NCBI GenBank assembly: GCA_038501785.1
Contig: JBAMJR010000188.1
Span: forward strand, 798,501 to 862,500
DNA length: 64,000 nucleotides
Direction of reading: 5' to 3'
DNA from: Myoxocephalus aenaeus
Taxonomy: Eukaryota > Chordata > Actinopteri > Perciformes > Cottidae
Numbering within the stretch: the stretch's first letter is position 1; every line of letters starts with the position of its first letter. Positions 24,163 to 42,905 of the stretch are shown in pieces. The notes beneath the pieces are model-generated. The model searched no databases, had not been told where the DNA came from, and saw only the letters and a list, made by a program, of their open reading frames with translations. The translations under genes and the position numbers were made by a program.

Positions 24163-27100
24163 TCAGTAGACGGCTCCCAGACTCTGTGCCGCTGACGTCG
24201 CCGTTGGTGGTGTGTTGTGCGCCGGGCCCGACTGTTGCAGGCCTAAATGTGCACCCTGCTGCTGGTACCAGTTCTGGTGCGTGAAGTCTTCCATGCAGGC
24301 GGGGGCGGGATCCACAGGAGGCTGATAGGGTCCTTGCCCTCTGGCGGTGGGTTCCACCAATGCGTTACTCTTGACGCTGCCGCTTGTGTTGTTGTTGCTG
24401 CTGCTGTCGTTGTTGCTGTTGTTGTTATTACCGTTGCTGTTTTCCCATACAGCTGGGGATGGAGGAGAGTTGCAGGCCATGGAATCGCTGGCATCCGGAC
24501 TGTGCTCGACTGGAATTTCCCCGAGCGGAAACTCGCCGTTCTTGTAGAGCTTCTTGAACTTGGAGCGACGGTTCTGGAACCAGATTTTGACCTGGAAGAA
24601 CGAGCATCAAATGTTGAGACGACTTAAAGCAATGTTAATTGAAATCCCATTATTCAGTCTTGTGTTAGCTCTGGTTTGGTCTCCACCAACTCCTTAAGGT
24701 GAAATATCTGGCGCACTAGTGGAGCATTTGGCCGCTAAACTGACAGATATTTTTCTCAGAAGGGTGGAGCAGACAAAACAAGGAACAACAATTATTATAA
24801 TTGATTTACAGTCAGTAGAATGTGCCTTTTGTTTACCAACACATTATACTGTCATTTTACAGTATGAATCTTCTGTTGCTTGCTTTATTAAATTGATATC
24901 CACTAACAGGTGCACTATTAATAATAAGCAGTTCCTTCATCTAAACTGTTCCTCAAATGGATCTACTGAACAGGTGTTGCCAAAAAAGAAAATCCTCTCA
25001 AAATGTTTTTGTCACAATAAAGAAGGCAACAAGTTTGTTCATAATTTATAATGTAATGTAATAATAATTAATATATAATGCTTTTTACTAGTAATAAACC
25101 AGCTTTCATGCAACAAGCCATTATCTAAGAACCGTTTCTGCCTAGTTCATGTAATAGACTAGATTATTACAGCTCCTTTACTGTAACATTATGGCACAAT
25201 GAGAGATAATGTAAAGCTGTCCTTTGTATAAACAATATTAACTCCACAAGGGCAACAGATCAAATTACATGACAGTCATACGTTTCAAGTTCATGCTTTT
25301 GTTTTCTTAGAGCTTGTGTGTGCAGCTCAAGCAATAATCCTGAACATTGATTTACAGCCGCAAGTCAAGCGGATAATTCACGCGGTAGTAACTCATTGAG
25401 GCAGCGAAAGTATGATTGCATAAACAAGACTGTCATAACCAAAACTACGCACGGGGTCGCCTCCGATCGCTGGCTGGCAAATGTATTTATATGTTTGGAT
25501 ATTAATATTAACTCAGTTTCATGCTTAATCTATAAAGAGTAACTACACACTTAAACGTATTTTGTTAAGATATAAACTCATGAATTCTGGTGTCAATATT
25601 GACTTTTTCCACAAAAAAAAAGGAGAAGAAATTGGCATCTACTTTCCACCCTTATCTTGGAAGGATAATTCTGAGAACTACTTTACGTCATGGAATAACA
25701 AAAATATTAACGCCCTATAATGAGATTTCATCTGCCACGCTTCAAGTGGCGTCCATGAGCCACCTAGCGGGGCGTGCTGACGTGCACTAGCTAACGGCTT
25801 TAAACAGAGCTGTACCTCACATGGCTAATTGTTTTCTAGTGCTATATTAATGCTCGTTAATACCAACTGACAACTATTTTCAATGCACTTAACCTCAAGC
25901 ATACAGTACGTGGCGTCTCAAATTAAACAGGAATGTTTTATTTATTCACTCTTTCTAAATAATTGAGGCAGCAAAAGTATGACTGCATAAACACGACTAC
26001 GCACGGGGCCGCCTCCGATCGATGGCTGGCAAATGTATTTATATTTTTAGATCATATTAACATTACCTCAGTTTCATGCTTAATCTATAAAGAGTAACTG
26101 CACACTTAAACGTGTTTCGTTACTAAATGATATAACTGCACTTTGATGGAACACATCAATGCTGGTGTTAATATTGACATTTCCCACCAAATTTATAATA
26201 AAAGAAATTGGATCTACTTTCCGCTTTTATCTTGGAATTCTGAGAACTACTTTACATCATGAAATACAAGAATATTAACGCCCTTTAATCAGAACCCCCC
26301 TTCTTAATGTTACAGTAACCACAGTGTGTAGCATTACAATCACAACGCAGCGCTGACCGGTTCTCTCCTTTCTGTGAGCGGGCTAGTAGCTAGCAGCTAG
26401 TAGCTGATAGCTACTAGCTACTAGCTAATTGTTTTCTGGTGCTATATTCATGCTCGTAAATACAAACTAACAACTGTATTCAATGCACTCAACCTCAAGC
26501 GTACAGCACGCGGCGTCCCAAATTAAACAGGAATGTTAATCGCTTTGAGCGTTGATAATTTCAGCTGACACACTTCATCTGCCACGCTTCAAGTGACAGC
26601 TGAGCTACTTTCATGACACGCTTCAAGTGACAGTTCGGGATTAAACTTGAAATTAAAAACGTCTACAGTTTCAACTCAACCTGCAACTCCAATTAAATAT
26701 ATCACATGTCTCTCTTTGGGCCTCACCTGCGTCTGCGTGAGGCCCATCTGAGCGGCCAGCTCGGCTCGCTCCGGCAGGGCCAGGTACTGAGCCGTCTGGA
26801 ATCTCCTCTGCAGCACCGCCAGCTGGTAGCTGGAGTAGATGGTCCGGGGCTTGCGCACCTTCTTGGGCTTCCCGTTGACCATCCGCACCTCCACGTCGGG
26901 TTCCTCTTTCACTGTGGAAAGGAAACGGTAAGAGACCATGTGACATCAGTGCGACTACCCTGGAGGGAGTTCCTTTTTTTTGTGGAACCGTAAAGATAAA
27001 AACGTCACGGTACCGTCAACTATCTTATGTTGCACAACCTGCGAGAGAGACCTTTTTTCTCTCCCAACAATGAAATGAACTCACATGGCAGTTTGTGCAC

Positions 27101-27315
27101 AAAAATAGCCACGGCCGCTACAACCCCGAAGATTTCAAAGAAATTCCGGCAGCCCTCTGAACTTGTAATTTTGGTCTGAGTGTCTCCCACAGCCGGGGAG
27201 GGAGACAGAGATTTATAGGTGCTTTTCATGTAGCCCGGAGGCCTGCTTGTATACATCGCTCCCCGTTTGTGCTGTTATTCTCGAACCAACTTTTTTTCTT
27301 TCTTTTTTACCCTCT

Positions 27316-27387
<72 letters not shown>

Positions 27388-29917
27388 CAGCCAAGCTTAC
27401 TCGGAAAAAAACATTTGTTTGCATTTGATCGACACATTTATTTCTGTATCAACTTAAAATGAGAAGCAACACATTTTTTAAAATCTGCATTATTGCAAAT
27501 GCAATGCAGTAATATTTCATATATATATCAACATATATATATGAAATATTACAACTATATATATATATATATTATTTTATTTATTTTTCAACATTATAAA
27601 TGTATATATTATTTATTTTTCAACATTACAACTATACATATATTATTTTATTTTCAACATACTAACTTTTTTATGACTTTTTTACAAATACTATACAATG
27701 ACTTTTTTCGACATGACTTTTTAATATTTTTTCTTTATCTAATAAGTCATTTTGGTATAGTGTGCCAGTCTATACTACGAATGAGCATACATGTATTCAT
27801 ATTCAATAGAGACTTCACTTCATTGTATTACATAGCATCACCAGTTTGGATACTGAGGTAATGAATTCAGTATTTATTTGAAGAATTTTAGCAACTTTAA
27901 GGCGATTAAAAAAACTTGTGTTAAAGGCTGATTTCAGTGTTTTGATACTAAATGTATTTAAATTAGAATACTGTTGGACCAAAGGAATTCATAAAGGAAT
28001 TCATATCCAGGAATTACATTTGAGGGTTTTCATGTTAGAAAATGAAATTACAGAAAGTATCACTACTAGAGAAACTAAAGTATAATTTGAGGGGCTTTGA
28101 CCTCCGTATTCCTGAAGTTCTGTCTACGCCCCTGTGCTATTTGATCTATCGCTACTTTTTTCTTCCCTCTATTTATCATTATTAATTTACTCGTATTCAA
28201 CCAATGTATTGATTTATAATTTATCATTTTTTCTACATTATTTGTTGATCAATCAGTTTTTTCTGTTGACCTATAGGAATGGCCTTTGTCCCTCTCTTTT
28301 GGTTTGTTATTTATCTGCGTGGGCGTGGCCACAGCCGAGGAGCTCGCGCTTGTCGGCTGTATCAAAGGCCTCGGCTGACTGACATGTCGTGACACCGGAG
28401 GTGCGTGGCTGAGGGCCAAAGTCCCCCGGGGCCGTTTCCAGGAGTCAACTCCCAACGTGGAATGTCAAAAGAACAAGAACACCCGTCTCTCGAGTCTGAA
28501 ACCGAGACGTCCAGGATGCTCCAGCTGCTCTTGTGCTATTAGTTTACTGAGAGTGTAAACTGTTTAGCTTACCTATTGGAACCCACTGTTAATTAATGAC
28601 TTCTTTATTCTGAATGGGAGGTGAAGTTGAAAAAGGGCCCTGCTATAGAACTAGGCCATGGCTTCCATCCAAAGACCTTCAGGCCGGTCTCCTATCGGAA
28701 ATCTGAATCTGAAGGAAGTTCAAAGACCAGATGAGTTTAAGGGAATGACAACGAGACACTCAGAGTCTGCTTGTTTACCTTCACACACACTAAACCCTCC
28801 TGGAGGCAGACATGATCTCCTGTTTCCTTTTTTCACTGTGAGCCAAACAGGTATATATTTATATATTTATTTATTTCCTGGTAAACTTGAGTGCAAATAA
28901 AGCCTGAAGCTTTCATTCATGAGTTCTTCCTCCATAACAAAATAAAGACTCTACTTTGGACTTATAGCAAAGAACTACATCTATACCCGGAAGTACGTTT
29001 GTGGAACCCTAATTCTCATTTATTTAGAAATTATTTTCCTGAAAAAAAGTCCTAAAAAATACAATATAGCAACAAAAAAAACACGCATATATCTCATAAT
29101 AATGTGCCATTTACTTTCCCAGCTATATTGTATTTTATTTTTCAGGACTAGATCTAAAATAATTTCAAAATAAATGGGAATTGGAGTCCCACAAACAAAC
29201 ATGCATACATGTGTATGTGTGTGTCTCTCTCCGTGTTACATAACAACACGAACACACTGCAGCTGTGACTCCACTGATCTCATCTGATGCAGCTGTGGAA
29301 GCTCAAGATGAAAACATATGAAAATAAAAGCGATTCAGACGGTTCAAGCCGCGGTGGAGACATTGTCTCCGTGCGTAAAAGCTCGTGCGTAATTATCGGG
29401 TGCGTGTGGCTAGACGTGAGCTCCTGCCTTGCATCAGCCTCGGGCTGGAGGAGGGGGGTGACGTTTTTTAAACAACATGGAGATGGTGTTTTGGGGTAAA
29501 AACCCGAGCGATCCGCGGGTTTGTGTAGTGGTCCCTGAACTCACCATCCTGCAGCACCGCCTGCGCCTCCCGGCTGAACGCGCCGTGCTCCCGGTACGCG
29601 GAGTGCAGGTACGGGTACTCCGCCTTGGCGACGACCGGGTAGGCGCCGCTAGCAGCCGCTCCGTGCACGTTGTAGTGGTGGTGGTACGCGTACGGGTTCA
29701 CGTGCTGCGCCGGGTACTGCTGCTGCTGCTGCTGGTGGTGCTGCTGCTGCGGCTGCGCCGGGTAGAACTCGTGCGCGTGGCCGCTGTAGAAGCCCATGTC
29801 CGTGGACGAGGACTCCGGCAGGGTCGGGGAATCCTTGATGGCCGAGATGGAGCTCCCAGCCATGATGGGGAGGGACGGCTTCTTCTCCTCGAAGACAGGG
29901 GAGGACTGCCCGTTCAT
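24163..29917 (-). CDS. dlx3: Dlx3 homeodomain transcription factor, complete, 3 exons
   Basis: This gene encodes a nuclear distal-less homeodomain factor of 328 aa (human DLX3 is 287). Exons are 29545-29917, 26727-26911 and 24163-24591, with phases 1 and 0 that fit. Exon 1 carries the Dlx N-terminal motif KDSPTLPESS, then a Gln/His run and PYAYHHH. Exon 2 starts with VKEEPDVEVRMVNGKPKK and holds homeodomain helices 1-2. Exon 3 begins with helix 3, VKIWFQNRRSKFKK, followed by SMACNSPPSPAVW, an Asn/Ser-rich stretch, and the Dlx3 C-terminus GAVY. The homeodomain (about residues 143-202) has LAVLQRRFQTAQY and AAQMGL where most vertebrate Dlx3 have LAALQRRFQKAQY and AAQLGL. A second in-frame Met at residue 19 could also be the start. 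Gene order is convergent with dlx4. The a or b paralogue is not assigned. Confidence 0.96.
25398..26541. repeat. Tandem duplication of about 570 bp in the second dlx3 intron
   Basis: Two direct copies, about 25398-25945 and 25967-26541, share long blocks in the same order: gcacggggycgcctccgatc, tcatgcttaatctataaaga, ctaattgttttctrgtgcta, and aattaaacaggaatgtt. Identity is high but not complete, with indels in the middle. A further short block, tctgccacgcttcaagtg, occurs near 25731 and 26580, and its core cacgcttcaagtgaca recurs near 26617. Confidence 0.85.
27319..27384. repeat. (AT)n microsatellite in the first dlx3 intron
   Basis: About 33 AT units. The surrounding 27,480-28,250 is A/T-rich with further short ATAT blocks. 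Nothing coding was seen in this intron (26,912-29,544). Confidence 0.95.
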
Positions 29918-30224
29918 GTCTTCTCTTATTGTTTTCTATATTAATATATAGATGTATAGATGTGTATCTCTCGCTCTCTGCGCGCTGGTTCCCTCTCAGT
30001 CCGGAGCTGAAGTCTCCCAAAGTCTGCAGCAGCCGGGCTTCCACCGCGGCGGCGCCCAACCCAACGAGAGCTCCTAATTACAGGGCGCGCCGAGCCGAGC
30101 CGGGCCGGGCCGGGACAGAGAGAGAGAGAGAGAGAGAGGGAGGGTTCTCCTCCTCCTCCTGCCTCGAGGCCGAGACGGCGCTTGACTGTCGCCTGTCTGG
30201 CTCCGATCCTTCTCCCGCAGAAAC

Positions 30225-30728
30225 CTCCCAGTAAAGCTCTCTCTCTTCTCCCTCAATCCCTCTCTCCCCCTCTCTCTCTCTCTTCTCTCTCCCTCTCTCT
30301 CTCTCTCTCTCTCCTCCCTCTCTCTCTTCTCCCTCAATTCCTCTCTCTCCCTCTCTCCCCCTCTCTCTCTCTCTTCTCTCTCCCTCTCTCTCCCTCTCTC
30401 TCTCTTCTCTCTCCCTCTCTCCCCCTCTCTCTCTCTTCTCTCTCCCTCTCTCCCCCTCTCTCTCTCTTCTCTCTCCCTCTCTCCCCCTCTCTCCCCCTCT
30501 CTCTCTCCCTCTCTCCCCCTCTCTCTCTCTTCTCTCTCTCTCTTCTCCCTCAATCCCTCTCTCTCCCTCTCTCCCCCTCTCTCTCTCTCTTCTCTCTCCC
30601 TCTCTCCCCCTCTCTCTCTCTTCTCTCTCCCCCTCTCTCTCTCCCTCTCTCCCCCTCTCTCTCTCTTCTCTCTCTCTCTTCTCCCTCAATCCCTCTCTCT
30701 CTTCTCCCTCTCTCTCTCTTCTCTCTCT
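30225..30728. repeat. 500-bp polypyrimidine tract upstream of dlx3
   Basis: The + strand is almost pure C/T over about 500 bp, in higher-order units built from ctctcttctccctcaatccc and tctccccctctctc. The ctccctcaat block recurs at about 30247, 30330, 30547 and 30682. On the dlx3 coding strand it is polypurine and lies about 310-810 bp before the dlx3 start codon. Reading frames in it only encode Arg/Glu or Ser/Leu/Pro repeats. Confidence 0.95.
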
Positions 30729-30814
30729 AAAGTTGTTTTGGGGGGAAATAAGTCATAAGAACAGTGGTTTTAAATGATTGTCAAATAAAGGTTTAGTAAA
30801 AGTCAAGTTAAAAG

Positions 30815-30878
<64 letters not shown>

Positions 30879-31039
30879 CCTCCCTCTCTCTATTATTTGC
30901 ATGTTACATCTCCGTGTTGACGCATCGGTTCCTCTCATTCTCATGTAGATGTGGAGACAAAGTGCCGCTGTCGAACCCATGTTGGGAGTTGTTTACAGTT
31001 AATCATGACTCAGTTAGCCTGCGCACGTGTTGACCCCCG

Positions 31040-31086
31040 CGCACACACACACACACGCGCGCGCGCGCACACACACACACGCGCAC
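31040..31086. repeat. Alternating (CA)n-(CG)n-(CA)n block
   Basis: A purine-pyrimidine alternating run, CA then CG then CA, of about 45 bp. Such sequence can form Z-DNA. It lies about 1.1 kb upstream of dlx3. Confidence 0.9.
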
Positions 31087-33146
31087 AGTCACCATAAATA
31101 CAGCCTAATAAACTGGAGGCGCACATGAGGACACAGGAGATTCCGCTTCTATCTGCACACGTTCCATGCACGCTTTAATGCTGCGTGAGATAAGAGACAC
31201 GTTATTGTTGTAACTTCCTTTTTTTTTTTTTGCACACAAAAGTGGTTCAATGTCTGAAAGTTGAAGTTTACGTCAGTGTGACGTGACGTCATCTCCCCAC
31301 CAGATGTCGCTGTTGAGCCGTTACATGAGCGCAGCTCTGCAGAAGTTGATTTCAAAACGAGATTCCAGTTTTGAAAAAAAAGGAACTTAAACATATAATC
31401 GACATGAAATAGAAAAAAAATCTTTGATATGGATACCTTTTTATAAAGTTTGTCCAGAGCAGTGGTTCCCAATGTGCCCCAAATGTGTTCATTTCGAAAG
31501 TGGATGTTATTGAATAGACAATATTGTTAATACTAAATACATTTAAATAAATCATATAATTGAGGAGCGGCAGATGGATTAAAGAGCTCAGAAGCCAGAG
31601 AGGGAAGTCTCAAACGTATGACATCATCAGGCATAAAGTCTGGAGCTGCTCCATAAACAAAGACGGGAGACCTTGAACGTCTTCCTTTACGTAGCGTTCA
31701 GTTGAGAAACAGACACCGTTCCCCACGTCTCCAGAATATCTCTATTCTTTATGGAGCAGCTCTGCACTTTATCAACGACACCAGTTTGAGTCTCAGGATT
31801 TTGGGAGAGTTGTTCATGTGTAGTAACATTGTTTTGCACGGTTTTATTCATACAGTCTGAAACTTAGACGCAGTTCCTCTTTAAATGACCTTCTATCCTC
31901 TACTTTCAGCGAGCGGTTGACTCCATCTCGCTGTACTGATCAGCTGATGTACGTATATGGAGAGGAGGGTTTTTTTTTTATCTCTCCCTTTAAAAAAAAA
32001 AGAATCTAATTGTTATTTCAGTTTTTCCCAGGCGAGTGTCTGTACTCCACGACCTTCTGGTTGGGTCTAAAGTGTAGTAGGAAATGCATTGGAAGCACTT
32101 TGCTTCAGGAATAAAAACCTGGAACACATTTTCATTCCCAGGAACCTAAAACTTGCAGGTTTTCATTTTTTTATTATTATTATTAGTAGTAGTAGTAGTA
32201 GCATTTGTCTTTCTCTATGTCATATATGGTAAACACTCAAGTCCTTGCAAAAAATTAAGTTCCCAAAAAATGTACAGCTTGATTTTCTTCAGCGAAACCC
32301 GCTGCTTCTTCTTCTTCTTCTTCTTCTGCTGCTCGACCGACGTCGCGTCTCAGAGCGCAGTATTCTGTTCTTACGCATTGTTATAAAAGAAAAACAGAGG
32401 ATACGTGTGACTATATCAGGTGTCAGGCCCTGGAGGATCGGAGGGCATGGCAAGGTTATGTACAAACAGGAAGTGAGGGGTGAATGTCCTCCTCTCTTGT
32501 GGCGTGGTCCCGTGTGGACTGGAGAGAAAATTCCCTTTGTGGTCCACGAATTCCAGAATGCCTTGTGAGTGAGGGGGCGGGGTCAGAGGTCAGAGGTCAA
32601 GGGAAGGGTGGAAGGAGGCGGGAGGGGTTCTGATGGCCACTGGTTTCTGAAACCAGTCTCCGGGTGACCTGTGGGCCGTCAGAGAAGACCTACACATTCA
32701 GTTTGGGCACCAACCGACCCGCGCCTAGCATCTTCTTTTTCCATATATAATACATGTAAGTATAAGTATTGTGAACGGATTTTTTATTGGTATTTTACAA
32801 GATTCCCTGATGGCCAGCGCAGAGAGAAACAAGAAGGAACCAAATAAGGGTGGGGGGGGCGGGTCCAAATTTGACATACAGTAGCAACCGGGGTTGGAGA
32901 AGAGCAGAGAAGGGGCGAGAATGTGTCCACGTCGGATCAACCTGATCTGATTGGGAGGGATGAGGAACAGGGGGAGGGGTCAGAGAGGCGAGGAGGAGGA
33001 GCGTTTGGGGGGCGTCTTCGGTTTGATCGCTGGTTTTAATTCACTCGCTTGAAGTGTTTGTCCTCTCCTCGTCCCTCCTGGGCCGACGTGAGCGAGCAAC
33101 CAGAGGTCCTGACCGGCCCGACGGGTTCCCTCTCTCTGAGGGGGGG

Positions 33147-33148
<2 letters not shown>

Positions 33149-33231
<83 letters not shown>
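33149..33231. repeat. (GA)n microsatellite
   Basis: About 40 GA units preceded by a G8 run, between dlx3 and psmd11. Confidence 0.97.
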
Positions 33232-33233
<2 letters not shown>

Positions 33234-33681
33234 TAAAGACGACATGTGACTAATGTTTCACAGCACAAGGCGAGTATTCACCTTGTTGACCGTTAGGTGA
33301 AAAGTGATGCTACTCTCAGGGCGGTGTGATCGTCTTCAGACATCCTGGGAGGTTTTATAGATATTATTTTCATCATTAAAACCGTGGCTCTCTAACTGGA
33401 GTAATCCCAGTAACCGGGACCAGTTTAAATGGGAACGGTACCCGACCCCAGACTGCAACGAGGCCATCACGCTAACCAGGATATTATTCTTACTGGTTTT
33501 AATACTTTCACATAACGGAGAATCAACTCATCGTCCGCTTCCGTCTTTTCATGGGAAAAGTCGACAAAAAGAAAAATATTGATCATCACCATCCTATACA
33601 ATTATCACCTCGTGAGATATAGATATAGATATATATATATATATATATAAAATGCGCCCCCCGTCATCAGATGTACTGACC

Positions 33682-41239
<7,558 letters not shown>

Positions 41240-42336
41240 CTTTCCTCTGCCTGCCTGCCGCTCCGAAGTCCGCTCTGCCTAGTTGTTTTCCGGTCAGGTC
41301 GTTCAACGCGGTCGGAGAAATGTCGCCCCCTAGCGGTGATGGAGGAGTACCGCATGCCAAGAAGTACAGGTACAAAAAAATAACCATTAGAAAAATTTGT
41401 GGGACTTCTGAACTATCTGGTTTATTAATGACACATATATCATGTGTCATAATTAATAAACCAGTTATAGCTTGTGAATACGTAGAGTAATTAATGTTTT
41501 ATTGAACATTATTGATCCGATCAGCCAGCAATTTGCAGGGTTTCCACAATTAACCCGGCAGTTATTTCCACTCAGGTTGTAACTGTAGGAGATTTTCACC
41601 ATCCAATAACCGCCTGAGAAAATAGCACAGTATTCCACTTCTATATTATTCATAAGTTGATTAAAAAAAATAGCATGTAACCATAATAATCATGTTAGTT
41701 TAGACGTTTACCTTTACCCTTATTTCCACAGGTGAATGTTCCTCGTCCTCAATGTGTTTTTAAGAATTTAATTTCAGACACGCTTCATAATTATACATGC
41801 AGCGTGTCAAACCAAGCCCAAGTGGTCATAAATGTTATGCACCTCCCACCAGGACAAATTCCTTGTATCTGTAAACATACTTGGCAATAAATGGTTCTGA
41901 TTCTGATGTGTGCCACTAACACTATTTAATCAGACAGAACAAAAAGTGTGGATGCATTATTTACAGAGTGGACCTCCAATCCCCGAGTATTGGTGTGAAA
42001 GTTAGTCCGTGGAGCCAAAACAAACACAGGGAAAGGTCTACTAGACTGATAAATATGTTTAAATAATAATTAAAAAACTCCATTTTAGGGTGCACTGCAA
42101 TATAAGCTTTGTGTTTTCAGGGCTGGACGGTTGACTCAGTCACATAGGTGGGTACTGGGACAATGCTAGAGTTACAGGCCAGACTCCAGAAAATTGGGCG
42201 CATACAGTAAAATAAAGTAAGACAAACACATTAAATATTTTAGCAAAAATAGTATTTATTTCACAAAACATACAGAGAACAAAATGATAAAATCAAATAT
42301 CAAGAGTTAAGTCACTCCTAACCGCCGTGTCTGCTT
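41240..42336. other. rpain-psmd11 spacer with psmd11 promoter region
   Basis: About 1.1 kb between the psmd11 start codon and the rpain stop codon. It holds a hairpin at about 41419-41463 (tggtttattaat and its complement) and the rpain polyadenylation signal. No coding exon was recognised. Confidence 0.7.
42255..42260 (-). terminator. Polyadenylation signal of rpain
   Basis: AATAAA on the - strand, 77 bp after the rpain stop codon; the first consensus hexamer found downstream. Confidence 0.65.
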
Positions 42337-42861
42337 TCACAGGACAATGGACAGGTGGTCACAAACCTGAAAGCACAGAAAACAACAGTCAAGTTGTGAC
42401 AGAAGAGAATCCATCATTCACAAGTGATGCTAACGTTATTGTTGTTATTTTCCCCATGAGGGAAACCGGGTCGGTCGAGGAGCAGAGAACATATGTGAGC
42501 AACATGCCAGCACATGCGCAATAGTAAAAAGAAAAAGGAAACAAAAAGGCCTATAAGAAAAAAGAAAAAAATAATCCAAGGCAACAAGTATTTTTTAGGT
42601 GCTACCTTCCTGAAATTTAAGACTGGGCCGTACCTTGCAGCTCATCATGAGATTGGGAGAGCAGTCCATGTCGGGAGCTACAGAGAAAACAGGGTTGTGG
42701 AGACAGTCCTCCATGTGCTCCGACACCCTGGCCTCCAGGAGACTCCTCAGCACATCGGGGGTCACGTTCCGTTTCTGAAGACGGAAAGCCGTAGAACGTT
42801 GAATGAAGAAAACTTTAAGAAACAAGCCGATTCTTGGGCAACTTCTGTCATACACGCGCGC

Positions 42862-42905
<44 letters not shown>

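Larger units (their letters stand above)
29918..33681. other. dlx3 upstream region up to the psmd11 3' end
   Basis: This is the 5' flank of dlx3 and the 3' flank of psmd11. It contains the polypyrimidine tract (30225-30728), a CT run (30815-30890), an alternating CA/CG block (about 31040-31086), a 16-bp inverted repeat around aaaga (ggagctgctccataaa near 31639 against 31750) and a GA run (33149-33231). No coding exon was recognised. Confidence 0.75.

Noticed and set aside
29477..29944. 155-codon + strand frame rich in Val/Arg/Leu
   Set aside because: It is the antisense shadow of dlx3 exon 1.
30074..30730. Long open frames encoding Arg/Glu or Ser/Leu/Pro repeats
   Set aside because: They are translations of the polypyrimidine tract in several frames on both strands.
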